Assembly (NCBI RefSeq): GCF_016863495.1
Contig: NZ_BOOZ01000036.1
Location: 1-64,000, forward strand
From: Micromonospora andamanensis
GTDB taxonomy: Bacteria; Actinomycetota; Actinomycetes; Mycobacteriales; Micromonosporaceae
Reading direction: 5' to 3'
DNA length: 64,000 nt
In this document: positions 24,749 to 32,955 of the stretch, piece after piece
How the letters are laid out: each line of letters opens with the position of its first letter
Numbering within the stretch: the stretch's first letter is position 1
The notes under the pieces: generated by a model
The model's database searches: none
What the model saw: only the letters and a program-made list of their open reading frames with translations
Told to the model about the DNA's origin: nothing
Translations under genes and position numbers: made by a program

Positions 24749-26272
24749 ATGTCCTCGACAGCGACAACCGAACGACCGAGCAACGTCTCCGAGGCGCTGG
24801 CCCGTGGCCGGCTCGGCGTACCCTCGGTGATCTTCTTCGTCCTCTCCGCGGCGGCCCCGCTGACAGTGGTCGCCGGTGTGGTCACCACCGGCTACGGGGT
24901 CATCGGAGTGCTCGGCATTCCGCTTGCCTTCCTGGCGGTGGCCGCGGTCCTCGCGGTGTTCTCCGTCGGCTACGTGGCGATGGCCCGTCGGATGGCCAAC
25001 GCCGGTGCCTTCTACGCGTACGTGGCCCGTGGGCTGGGCCGCCCGGCCGGGGTGGGCACGGCCTGGGTGGCTCTGATCGCCTACAACGCCCTTCAGGTCG
25101 GGCTCTACGGCACCATCGGCGCGGCGGCGGCACCGGTGCTGGACCGGCTGTTCGGGATCACCCCGCAGTGGTGGGTCGTGGCGCTTGTGGCCTGGGCGCT
25201 GGTGGCGATGCTGGGCCTGCTCCGGGTGGACATCAACGGCATGGTGCTGGCGGCGCTGCTCTGCGCCGAGATCGCCATCATCGTGGTGTTCGACCTCGGC
25301 CAGTTGGGCAACCCGGCCGCCGGCGGCATGAGCTTCGCCGCGTTCTCGCCGGAGAACTTCTTCGTGCCGGGGCTCGGCGCGGTGCTGGTGCTGGCGATCC
25401 TCGGCTTCGTCGGTTTCGAGGCAGCTGTGGTGTTCAGCGAGGAGAGCAAGGACCCCAGGCGTACGGTGCCGATGGCCACGTACCTGTCCGTGGCGATCAT
25501 CGCGGTGGTCTACGCGCTCTCCTCGTGGAGCATGACGGTGGCCGTCGGACCGGACCGGATCGTCGAGGAGGCCGGCACCCAGAGCGTCGAACTGATCTTC
25601 AACCTGGCCGGGGCGCATCTGGGTGACACCGTCCTGACCATCGGGCAGGCGCTCTTCCTGACCTCGGTGCTGGCCGCGATGATCTCGTTCCACAACACCA
25701 CCGCGCGCTACACCTTCGCGCTGGGCCGGGAGCGGGTGCTGCCGGCGGTGTTCGGGCGGACCTCACCGACCACCGGCGCGCCCCGGGCCGCCTCGCTGGC
25801 GCAGAGCGCGCTCGGCCTGGTGGTGATCATCCTGTACGCGGTGAACGGCTGGGACCCGGTCCTGCAGCTGTTCTTCTGGCTGGGCACCAGCGGTGGCTTC
25901 GGCGTGCTGTTGATGATCGCCACCACCGCGGTCGCGATCATCGCGTACTTCGCCCGCAGCGGTGAGCGGGAGACGCTGTGGCGGCGGGCGATCGCGCCCG
26001 GCATCGCCGCCATCGCGCTGGTCGCGATCATCGTCCTGGCGGTGCAGAACTTCGCCAACCTGCTCGGGGTCGAGCCGGACTCGCCGCTGCGCTGGGCGAT
26101 TCCGGTGGCCTACCCGGTGGCGGCGCTGCTGGGCGGGCTGTGGGGCCTGTCGCTGCGGCGACGGCGCCCTGACACGTACGCCCGGATCGGCCTCGGCGCG
26201 GAGAGCGCGGCGGCCGTCGTGACCCCCTCGCCGGTCACCGAGCCGGTACCGACGGCGGAGGCGCGGCGGTGA
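24749..26272 (+). CDS. APC-family amino-acid permease
   Basis: A 507-residue integral membrane transporter with about 12 hydrophobic helices. The first helix carries the APC signature FFVLSAAAPLTVVAGVVTTGYG, and GFVGFEAAVVFSEESKDPRRTVPMA is the conserved helix 6-7 region of amino-acid/polyamine permeases. The C-terminal 40 residues are cytoplasmic. I start at ATG 24749; the upstream 22 residues lack family features. Substrate cannot be read. Its stop overlaps the GNAT start by four bases, so translation is coupled. Confidence 0.88.
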   Translation: MSSTATTERPSNVSEALARGRLGVPSVIFFVLSAAAPLTVVAGVVTTGYGVIGVLGIPLAFLAVAAVLAVFSVGYVAMARRMANAGAFYAYVARGLGRPAGVGTAWVALIAYNALQVGLYGTIGAAAAPVLDRLFGITPQWWVVALVAWALVAMLGLLRVDINGMVLAALLCAEIAIIVVFDLGQLGNPAAGGMSFAAFSPENFFVPGLGAVLVLAILGFVGFEAAVVFSEESKDPRRTVPMATYLSVAIIAVVYALSSWSMTVAVGPDRIVEEAGTQSVELIFNLAGAHLGDTVLTIGQALFLTSVLAAMISFHNTTARYTFALGRERVLPAVFGRTSPTTGAPRAASLAQSALGLVVIILYAVNGWDPVLQLFFWLGTSGGFGVLLMIATTAVAIIAYFARSGERETLWRRAIAPGIAAIALVAIIVLAVQNFANLLGVEPDSPLRWAIPVAYPVAALLGGLWGLSLRRRRPDTYARIGLGAESAAAVVTPSPVTEPVPTAEARR

Positions 26273-26862
26273 CCCGGCCGGAGATCGGTCAGCTCGGCGA
26301 GGGCGACGCGCGCTGGGTCGCCGCGCGGATCGCCGAGGCGTTCATGGTGCTGGACCAGCCCCGCTGGCTGGTCCCGGACGAGGCCAAGCGGGAGGCGGTG
26401 CTGGCCGGGAACTTCGAGATCATCGTCGAGCACGCCCTGCGGCACGGTCTGGTGTTCGGCACCGAGGATCGCACCGGGGTGGCGGTCTGGCTGCCGTCGG
26501 TCGGCGAACCGCTGCCACCGCCTGAGGACTACGACGCCCGGCTGGCCTCGGCGTGCGGGGAGTGGACCCCGAACTTCGTGCACCTGGACGAGTTGTTCGC
26601 GGCCAACCATCCGCATGCCGACCATCACCATCTGGCGCTGCTGGCGGTGCGTCCGGACCGCCAGGGCCAGGGTGTCGGCACCGCGCTGCTGCGCCACCAT
26701 CACGCCTGGCTGGACGCCAACGGCATGCCGGCGTACCTGGAGGCGAGCAGCGAGACCAGCCGCGACCTGTACGCGCGGCACGGCTACCGGGTCGCCGAGC
26801 CGTTCCGGTTGCCCGACGGTACGCCGTTCTGGCCCATGTGGCGGGAGCCCGTCGCCGGCTGA
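26269..26862 (+). CDS. GNAT-family N-acetyltransferase coupled to permease
   Basis: A 197-residue acetyltransferase. Motif A is LALLAVRPDRQGQGVGTALLRHHH, and motif B region includes PAYLEASSETSRDLYARHGYRVAEPF. The GTG start overlaps the permease stop in GTGA, indicating translational coupling. The pairing suggests acetylation of the compound imported by the permease, or of a toxic analogue, but this is inference. A strong hairpin (26879-26909) ends the operon. Confidence 0.85.
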   Translation: MTRPEIGQLGEGDARWVAARIAEAFMVLDQPRWLVPDEAKREAVLAGNFEIIVEHALRHGLVFGTEDRTGVAVWLPSVGEPLPPPEDYDARLASACGEWTPNFVHLDELFAANHPHADHHHLALLAVRPDRQGQGVGTALLRHHHAWLDANGMPAYLEASSETSRDLYARHGYRVAEPFRLPDGTPFWPMWREPVAG

Positions 26863-26878
26863 GCCGGCCCGCACACGA

Positions 26879-26909
26879 TGGTGGCCGGGCCCGACGGGCC
26901 CGGCCACCA
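26879..26909. terminator. Bidirectional terminator
   Basis: A perfect 14-base stem (26879-26892 with 26896-26909) closed by a three-base GAC loop, between the convergent GNAT and sigma-factor genes. Both transcripts would end here. Confidence 0.8.
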
Positions 26910-26928
26910 ACACCACCCCTCAGCGGGT

Positions 26929-27753
26929 CTAGTACGTACCGTCGAGCTGCCCCCGCAGCTTCGTCAGGGCCCGGGCCAGCAGCCGGGACACGTGCATCTG
27001 CGAGACGCCGATCTGCTCGGCGATCTGCGACTGCGTCAGGTTGCCGTAGAACCGCAGCGTGAGAATCTTCTGCTCCCGCTCGTCGAGCGTGGCCAGCGCC
27101 GGGCCCAGCGCCACCCGCAGCTCGGCCAGCTCGAACTCGCTGTCCTCACCGCCGAGCATGTCGCCCAGCTCGGTCGCGCGGTCGCCGTCACCGGTCGGGG
27201 TGGACAGCGACACCGCGTTGTACGCGCGGGCGCCTTCCAGGCCCTCCAGCACCTCTTCCTCGGTGAGCTTGAGGTGGGCGGCGATGTCGGCGACCGTCGG
27301 GGAGCGGCCCAGGGTCTGCAGCAGGGAGCTGTTGGCGTCGGAGATGGCCAGCCGCAGCTCCTGCAACCGCCGGGGTACCCGGATGTCCCACGTCCGGTCG
27401 CGGAAGTGCCGCTTCAGCTCGCCGATGATCGTGGGGATCGCGTAGCCGGCGAAGTCGACCCCACGGGAGGGGTCGAACTTGTCGATGGCCTTGATGAGGC
27501 CGACGGCGGCGGTCTGCGCGAGATCGTCGGTGGGCTCGCCCCGACCGCTGTAGCGGTGGGCGAGGTGGTTGGCCAGCGGCAACCAGGCCTCGATCGCCCG
27601 GTCGCGCAGCGCGGCCCGGGACGGGTGCCCGGCCGGCAGCGCGGCCATGGCGTTCAGCAGCTCGGCGGCGCTGTCGGTGAGCGAGCGCGGGTCGAGCTTC
27701 GGGGCGGTGGTTGCCGAGGTGGTCGCCGATTCGGTGATCGTTGACGCGGTCAT
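26929..27753 (-). CDS. RNA polymerase sigma factor, SigB/SigF/SigG family
   Basis: A 274-residue group 3 sigma factor. Region 2 includes LPLANHLAHRYSGRGEPTDDLAQTAAVGL and GVDFAGYAIPTIIGELKRHFRD; region 3 includes VPRRLQEL and GRSPTVADIAAHLKLTEEEV; region 4 ends with LTLRFYGNLTQSQIAEQIGVSQMHVSRLLARAL. These sigma factors recognise GTTT-N14-16-GGGTA promoters and are controlled by anti-sigma partner switching. No anti-sigma gene is adjacent, but a SpoIIE/HATPase protein (37698) and a PP2C (19170) are in the window. Several matching promoters lie at 12.8 and 42-47 kb. A long upstream region suggests complex control. Confidence 0.93.
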   Translation of the reverse strand: MTASTITESATTSATTAPKLDPRSLTDSAAELLNAMAALPAGHPSRAALRDRAIEAWLPLANHLAHRYSGRGEPTDDLAQTAAVGLIKAIDKFDPSRGVDFAGYAIPTIIGELKRHFRDRTWDIRVPRRLQELRLAISDANSSLLQTLGRSPTVADIAAHLKLTEEEVLEGLEGARAYNAVSLSTPTGDGDRATELGDMLGGEDSEFELAELRVALGPALATLDEREQKILTLRFYGNLTQSQIAEQIGVSQMHVSRLLARALTKLRGQLDGTY

Positions 27754-28144
27754 GGTGGTCCTCCCTGCACCTCGTCCGCGGATATAGACGTGACGCTTTG
27801 GTTAGTTCTGTTAGTACGTTCGGGAGTCACCTTAGCCCGATCGTCTCCCAGAAATCTAGCCGAACGGACGATGTACTTACGTTATTTCTGGGCAGGAAAG
27901 CGACAAAGCGGTGCAGTGTGGCGGGCCGATGGCAGGGAGATCGTCACGGATGCGCCGACGGAATGACCAATCGGACCAGTCCCAGATGTCCGAACGACTC
28001 TCGCTCCCAGGCTGTGCGAGGGCGGCAGGACGCCGAACGGACGATGTCCGCCGCAGAGGGCAAGCGGAGTGTCACCAATCCGTCGTTGTCCCGTGAACGG
28101 GACTGGGCCTAGCGTCGCGGGTACATCCCTGATCCGGAGGTGCC
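27754..28144. other. Gene-free regulatory stretch upstream of the sigma gene
   Basis: About 390 bases between the divergent sigma-factor and decarboxylase-like genes, with no plausible gene. It is locally AT-rich (27793-27830 and 27870-27895) compared with its surroundings. A 16-base direct repeat, GCCGAACGGACGATGT, occurs at 27859-27874 and 28032-28047. I found no clear GTTT/GGGTA promoter facing the sigma gene, so it is not obviously autoregulated. Confidence 0.6.
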
Positions 28145-28879
28145 GTGCTCGATCCTGCCGTTCCCCACCTCGTCGTGAACTGCCGGACGCTGTACTTCAG
28201 CTGGCTGCCGGCGGATCCGGACGCGGTGGCGTCGCTCGTTCCCCCGGGGCTGCGACCCCACCCGGACCGGGAAGTCTTCATGAACCAGTACGTGGTGGAC
28301 GACGCGAGCCAGACCTCCGGCTTCGGCTCGTACTCCCTGACCTATCTCGGCGTCACGCTCGTCGGCATGGACGCGCCGGACGGGGTGACCCCGGGCGGCT
28401 GGTGGACCGACTACGTCACGTCCAGCGAGCGGGTACGCGGCTATGCCCTGGCCCGGGGCGCGCCGGCGGTGTCCGGCCGGACCAGCATCACCGAGCAGGG
28501 CGACACCATCGTCACCGAGACCGGTATCGACGGCGTGCCGGTGATCCGGGCCCAGGTGCGGGTCGGCGACACCGGGCACGCGGTGCACAACGGCCACCAC
28601 CGCTATCTGACCGAGCTGCACGGTCAACTGATCAGCAGCATCTACCCGGTGGTGGCCGAACCGTCCAACTCGTTCGAGATCGAGTCGGTCGAGTTCCTCG
28701 ATCCGGACCACCCGGTGTACGCGTTGCGCCCGGAGAACCCGCTCACCATCGCCTGGGGCTACTACTCACCGCGCTCCTCGTTCGCGTACCCGGGCGGGCT
28801 GACGGTGCTCGGCCAGGTGGAACCGGGTTACCAGGTGCCGGACCGGCGGGCGCGCAGCGGTCTGCCGTCGGGGTCGTAG
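28145..28879 (+). CDS. Acetoacetate decarboxylase-like protein
   Basis: A 244-residue protein with the acetoacetate-decarboxylase-like fold. Segments such as DPDAVASLVPPGLRPHPDREVFMNQYVV, YLGVTLVGMDAPDG and GWWTDYVTSSERVRGYALARG match this superfamily. I do not see the Schiff-base Lys of classical Adc, so it may be one of the non-decarboxylating members (cyclase, aldolase or dehydratase-like). GTG start with CCGGAGG upstream. The 3' end overlaps the convergent phospholipase D-like gene by 52 bases. Confidence 0.72.
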   Translation: MLDPAVPHLVVNCRTLYFSWLPADPDAVASLVPPGLRPHPDREVFMNQYVVDDASQTSGFGSYSLTYLGVTLVGMDAPDGVTPGGWWTDYVTSSERVRGYALARGAPAVSGRTSITEQGDTIVTETGIDGVPVIRAQVRVGDTGHAVHNGHHRYLTELHGQLISSIYPVVAEPSNSFEIESVEFLDPDHPVYALRPENPLTIAWGYYSPRSSFAYPGGLTVLGQVEPGYQVPDRRARSGLPSGS

Positions 28880-30444
28880 ACCAGGCGGTACACCGGCAGC
28901 GCCCAGGCCCGGGTCCACCAGGGCAGTCGCCGGGTGCGGTGTGGGCGCAGCCGGCCGGGCGGGCGTGGGCCCACCTTTCCGCCGTCGTGCCAGCGCTGCA
29001 ACGCCTCCGCCGCGGCGGTGATCGCGGCGACCGCGTCGTCCGGGTCGATCAGGTCCGCGTCGTCGCCGCCGTCCGGATCACGGTCCAGGTGCTCGCGGAG
29101 CAGGCGCAGGCGTAGCTCCCGGGCGAACCGCCGCGCCCCGTCGCCCTGACCGGCCGGATCGAGTGGGTGGCGGCCGTCAGGAGTCTCGTCAAGCACCGCG
29201 CAGGACAGCTCGCTGTCGTGGGTCCAGGACCGCCTGTTGAAGTTGTCGCTGCCGACACAGGCCCACACGTCGTCGACCACGCATGCCTTGGCGTGCACGT
29301 AGACAGGCGTGCCGGCCTGGTTCTCCACGTCGAAGACGTGCACCCGCCCGGCGGCGGCCCGCTCGCACAGGGCCAGCGCCTGCTCGCGACCGACGGTGTT
29401 CGGTGGCAGGGCCAGCCGGCCGTCCACGTCGGGATGACGGGGTACCACCGCGACCAGGTGCAGCTCCGGATTGTCGCGCAGCGCCGCGGCGAAGAGGTCG
29501 GCCACCTCGGTGGACCAGAGGTACTGGTCCTCCAGGTAGATCAGCCGACGGGCCCGACGTACCGCCTTGGTGTAGCCCCGGGCCACCGTGCGCTCGCCGT
29601 CCGGGGCGAACGAGTACCGGGGCCGGACCGCCGGATAGGTGCGCAACACCTGAACGTGGTGCGGCCCGCAGACCGGCGGATCGGCAGGTTGCTCCGGCAG
29701 CGACCCGGGCGAGAGGTCGCTGCCGCGGAGCCGGTCGCGCAGATAGGCGAGCGGGTTCTCCGAGTCCAGCGGCATCGGGTCGGTCCACCGCTCGCGGAAC
29801 GTGGTGTCCAGCGCGCCCACCACCGGCCCCCGCAGCGCGAGCTGCACGTCGTGCCAGGGCGGATGGTCACCGTAGGCGGCGGCCATCCGTACCGCCTGCG
29901 GGTCGCCGTGGTGCGTGTCGTCGTCGCGGCGGCTGTGGCACAGGTCGATGCCGCCGACGAAGGCGATGTCCCGGTCGGGGGCGGCCGGGCGGCGCAGCAC
30001 GACAAGCTTCTGGTGGTGCGATCCGCCTCGCCGGACCCGCTGGTCGAGCAGCACCTCGCCGCCGGCGGCGGAAACCGCCTCGCTGAGGTTGCGGTTCTCC
30101 TCGTGGCTGTAGGACAACACGTCCAGGTGTGAGCGCCAGATCAAACCCTTGACCACCACGCCGCGCTCAGCGGCGCGGGCGAACAGCTGGGCGACAGTCG
30201 GCCCGTCCGGGCGCAGCCGCTCGTCCGGGTCACCCCGCCAGTCGGCGAAGAAGAGGTGGTCGCCGGCGCCCAGCTCCTTCACCTCGGTGACCAGACGGTC
30301 GAAGTACGCGGCACCGTGAATCAGCGGCTCGGCGAGGTTTCCGCTTGTCCAGACGGGTAACTCAGAGACCGGGTTGGCGCGTTCCGGTGCGGTGAGGAAC
30401 CAGTCCTGCAGCGGCACGCTCCCGCCCTCGGAGAGGTCGTTCAC
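28828..30444 (-). CDS. Phospholipase D-like protein with two HKD-type motifs
   Basis: A 538-residue PLD-superfamily enzyme without a signal peptide. The second motif is complete: VHAKACVVDDVWACVGSDNF (HxKxxxxD). The first, SHHQKLVVLRR, has His and Lys but Arg where Asp is usual, followed by RDIAFVGGIDLCHSRRDD. Both halves carry the expected downstream Gly/Ser-Asn segments. Related proteins may hydrolyse or transfer phosphatidyl groups. I start at GTG 30444, since the open frame upstream overlaps a convincing small gene at 30540 on the opposite strand. A start at a nearby downstream GTG is possible. Confidence 0.83.
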   Translation of the reverse strand: MNDLSEGGSVPLQDWFLTAPERANPVSELPVWTSGNLAEPLIHGAAYFDRLVTEVKELGAGDHLFFADWRGDPDERLRPDGPTVAQLFARAAERGVVVKGLIWRSHLDVLSYSHEENRNLSEAVSAAGGEVLLDQRVRRGGSHHQKLVVLRRPAAPDRDIAFVGGIDLCHSRRDDDTHHGDPQAVRMAAAYGDHPPWHDVQLALRGPVVGALDTTFRERWTDPMPLDSENPLAYLRDRLRGSDLSPGSLPEQPADPPVCGPHHVQVLRTYPAVRPRYSFAPDGERTVARGYTKAVRRARRLIYLEDQYLWSTEVADLFAAALRDNPELHLVAVVPRHPDVDGRLALPPNTVGREQALALCERAAAGRVHVFDVENQAGTPVYVHAKACVVDDVWACVGSDNFNRRSWTHDSELSCAVLDETPDGRHPLDPAGQGDGARRFARELRLRLLREHLDRDPDGGDDADLIDPDDAVAAITAAAEALQRWHDGGKVGPRPPGRLRPHRTRRLPWWTRAWALPVYRLVYDPDGRPLRARRSGTW

Positions 30445-30539
30445 GTCCTCACGATACGAACCCAGGGTCGGGCTCGCACGCCGGTGAGCTGTCGGGTGAC
30501 GGTGACCGACCCCACCCCGAGCAGCGAGGGAGCCGCAGC

Positions 30540-30668
30540 ATGTCCGGCGAGCCGACGAACTCCGTGACCGAAAACCGCGAGCAGGCGGTGGAGGGGGAGC
30601 GGGGGGCGCTGTTGACCGTACTGGTGATGGTCCTGCTCGGCCTGGCCGGCATCTTCGCCGTCTCCTGA
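30540..30668 (+). CDS. Small single-pass membrane protein
   Basis: A 42-residue protein starting MSGEPTNSVTENREQ, with one clear hydrophobic helix (LLTVLVMVLLGLAGIFAVS) running to the C-terminus. GAGGGAG lies seven bases before the ATG. The acidic-hydrophilic head and hydrophobic tail suggest an inner-membrane protein with a cytoplasmic N-terminus. An imperfect terminator hairpin follows at 30674. The family is unknown. It is easily missed by gene callers because of its size. Confidence 0.65.
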   Translation: MSGEPTNSVTENREQAVEGERGALLTVLVMVLLGLAGIFAVS

Positions 30669-30673
30669 GCCGG

Positions 30674-30707
30674 GCAGGGCGGCCCCGGAACCGGAGCCGC
30701 CCCCTGC
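30674..30707. terminator. Convergent terminator hairpin
   Basis: An imperfect GC-rich inverted repeat opening with GCAGGG and closing with CCCTGC, containing an inner CCGG stem. It sits between the 42-residue membrane protein gene and the convergent pirin gene. Confidence 0.5.
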
Positions 30708-30720
30708 GCACAGTTGTTGG

Positions 30721-31707
30721 TCAGGGACGCTCGCCCTGGCCGCCGGTGTGCGGCAGTCGCTCCGCCGGGATCACACCGAGTCGGCCGGCCTGGAAGTCCT
30801 CGAACGCCTGGATCAGCTCGTCGCGGGTGTTCATCACGAACGGCCCGTAGTGTGCCACCGGCTCCCGGATCGGCAGGCCGCCCATGATGTAGAGGTCCAG
30901 GGTCGGGGTGCGGCTGTCCTGGCGGGCGTTGGCCTTGAACCGCAACGCGTCGCCCGGCCCGTGCACGGCCAGCTGACCGGTGCGTACGCCGCGCCCGTTG
31001 GCGCCGACAGTGCCTCGACCGCCGAGCACGTACACAAGCGCGTTGAAGTCGGGCCGCCAGGGCAGGTCGACCTGCGCCCCGGGCTCGACAGTCACGTGGG
31101 TGACGGTGATCGGGGTGTACGTGGAACCAGGCCCCTGGTGGCCGGCGATCTCACCGGCGATCACCCGGATCAGCGCGCCACCGTCCGGGGTGGTGAGCAG
31201 CGCCGCCTGGTTACCGCGGATGTCCTGGTACTTCGGTGGGCTCATCTTGGCGTCCCGGGGCAGGTTCACCCACAACTGGGTGCCGTGGAACAGCCCACCG
31301 CTGACCACCAGGTGCTCCGGCGGGGCCTCGATGTGCAGCAGGCCGCTACCGGCGGTCATCCACTGGGTGTCACCGTTGGTGATGGTGCCGCCGCCGCCGT
31401 GGCTGTCCTGGTGGTCGAAGATCCCGTCGATGATGTAGGTGACGGTCTCGAAGCCCCGGTGCGGGTGCCAGGAGGTGCCCTTCGGCTCGCCCGGGGCGTA
31501 GTCAACCTCGCCCATCTGGTCGAGCATGATGAACGGGTCCAGCTCGCTCATCGGCACCCCGGCGAATGCCTTGCGTACCGGGAAACCCTCGCCCTCGAAC
31601 CCGCTGGGCGCGGTGGTGAGCCGGCGGACCGGCCGGAACGCGGTGGACTCGTCCAGTCGGGGCAGCCGGGGCAGGACGAGGACGTTGTCGACGGTGATGG
31701 CGGGCAT
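30721..31707 (-). CDS. Pirin-family protein
   Basis: A 328-residue bicupin. The N-terminal cupin has the metal-binding signature WHPHRGFETVTYIIDG and HQDSHGGGG, and the TAGSGLLHIEAPPEH stretch that completes the site. The C-terminal cupin (about 190-290) is less conserved, as usual. Pirins bind iron and include quercetinases and redox-sensing regulators; which applies here is unclear. It is encoded ten bases downstream of a MarR regulator on the same strand, so expression probably responds to that regulator's ligand or oxidant. Confidence 0.9.
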   Translation of the reverse strand: MPAITVDNVLVLPRLPRLDESTAFRPVRRLTTAPSGFEGEGFPVRKAFAGVPMSELDPFIMLDQMGEVDYAPGEPKGTSWHPHRGFETVTYIIDGIFDHQDSHGGGGTITNGDTQWMTAGSGLLHIEAPPEHLVVSGGLFHGTQLWVNLPRDAKMSPPKYQDIRGNQAALLTTPDGGALIRVIAGEIAGHQGPGSTYTPITVTHVTVEPGAQVDLPWRPDFNALVYVLGGRGTVGANGRGVRTGQLAVHGPGDALRFKANARQDSRTPTLDLYIMGGLPIREPVAHYGPFVMNTRDELIQAFEDFQAGRLGVIPAERLPHTGGQGERP

Positions 31708-31717
31708 CGGAGCTCCT

Positions 31718-32200
31718 TCAGGTGTCGCCGGGGGTGGCGTCGTCGCCGTCGGCCCCTCGCAGCCGTCGGCCGAGCCGAGTGAAGATCCTGTTCAGTACGG
31801 CGACCTCGGCGTCGTCAAGGTCGTCCATGAGATGGGTACGCACGGATCGCAGGTGGTGTGGTGCGGCCTCCCGCAGCGCCAGCAGCCCGGCGGCGGTGAG
31901 CACCGCCTCGCTGCCCCGCCCGTCCTGGGGGCAGGGTTGGCGCGCGACCAGGCCCCGCCGTTGCATGGAGGAGACCTGATAGGTCAGCCGGCTGGGTGAG
32001 AAGACCAGGCGGTCGGCCAGCTCACCCATCCGTAGTCGCTGCCCGGGCACCTCGGAGAGCAGCACCAGCACGTGGTAGTCGGCGAAGCTGAGCCCGCTGG
32101 CGGCCCGCAGATCGTCCTCCAGCCGGGTGAACAACCGCTGACTGGCCTCGATGTACGTCCGCCAGGCGGTCAGGCGGTCGCGGTCCAGGCGCTCGGTCAC
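31718..32200 (-). CDS. MarR-family transcriptional regulator
   Basis: A 160-residue winged-helix regulator. The core GLSFADYHVLVLLSEVPGQRLRMGELADRLVFSPSRLTYQVSSMQRRGLVAR is a textbook MarR DNA-binding region, followed by the beta-wing DGRGSEAVLT. The GTG at 32200 matches the usual N-terminus; the longer open frame overlaps the divergent promoter region. The palindrome TTCAAAATTTGAA lies 20 bases upstream and is probably its own operator, making marR-pirin a self-regulated operon. Ligand unknown. Confidence 0.88.
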   Translation of the reverse strand: MTERLDRDRLTAWRTYIEASQRLFTRLEDDLRAASGLSFADYHVLVLLSEVPGQRLRMGELADRLVFSPSRLTYQVSSMQRRGLVARQPCPQDGRGSEAVLTAAGLLALREAAPHHLRSVRTHLMDDLDDAEVAVLNRIFTRLGRRLRGADGDDATPGDT

Positions 32201-32219
32201 GCCGCAACGGTAGCACCTC

Positions 32220-32232
32220 TTCAAAATTTGAA
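32220..32232. promoter_or_regulatory. Probable MarR operator
   Basis: TTCAAAATTTGAA, a perfect palindrome around a central A, is the most AT-rich motif in the region and typical of MarR sites. It lies 20 bases upstream of the marR start and about 140 bases before the divergent GNAT gene, so mainly the marR-pirin operon should be affected. Confidence 0.7.
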
Positions 32233-32373
32233 CAAAGAGCCCCTGTCGTGCGCGAAGTGGAGCGGTGGGGAAGCCTTCGGCATCGGTGGTGAAGCTTTGA
32301 AGGACGTCTACCGGATCGGCTCCGGGAGGTGTCCGGTGGGTGCCCGGCACCGGCGGTGTGAGACTCTGCCGCC

Positions 32374-32895
32374 GTGGAACTGACCGCTCCCGGCCTGCTG
32401 CTGCGTCCCTGGCGGGACACGGACGCACCCGCCGTCCTGGACGCCTGGCGTGATCCGGCGATCGCCCAGTGGAACCCGCAGGGCGACTCGTTCGACCTCG
32501 ACGCCGCCCTGCGCTGGCTACGCTGGCGGGCCGACTGGTCCGGCGGCGGGCACGTGTCGTTGGCGGTGGTCGACCCGACCGATCCGGAGACCCTGCTCGG
32601 CTCGGTCTCGCTGCACCGCATTCACGCAGGCGACGCCTCGATCGGTTACTGGACCGTGCCCGCCGCCCGTGGCCGAGGGGTCGCCACGGCGGCGGTCGTA
32701 CGGCTCAGCGGATGGGCCTTCGCCCACCTCGAGTTGGAGCGGATCGAACTCTGCCACGCGGTGGCCAACCCGGCGTCCTGCCGGGTCGCCGAGCGCGCCG
32801 GCTTCCTGGCCGAGGGCACCTTGCGCCAGTCGTACCGCTACGGCGACGGTCGTCGCTACGACGAGCACCTGCACGCCCGCCTCGCCTCCGACTGA
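32374..32895 (+). CDS. RimJ/RimL-type GNAT acetyltransferase
   Basis: A 173-residue acetyltransferase of the RimJ/RimL subgroup. It opens with ELTAPGLLLRPWRDTDAPAVL, has motif A as IGYWTVPAARGRGVATAAVVRLSGWAF, and ends ANPASCRVAERAGFLAEGTLRQSYRYGDGRRYDEHLH, all typical. These enzymes acetylate protein N-termini or small molecules. GTG start. It is transcribed alone, divergent from marR. Confidence 0.88.
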   Translation: MELTAPGLLLRPWRDTDAPAVLDAWRDPAIAQWNPQGDSFDLDAALRWLRWRADWSGGGHVSLAVVDPTDPETLLGSVSLHRIHAGDASIGYWTVPAARGRGVATAAVVRLSGWAFAHLELERIELCHAVANPASCRVAERAGFLAEGTLRQSYRYGDGRRYDEHLHARLASD

Positions 32896-32955
32896 CCGGC
32901 ATCGCGGCAGCGGGCGGCCCCGCGCCCAGCGGGACCGCCCGAGTCTCACGCGGTG

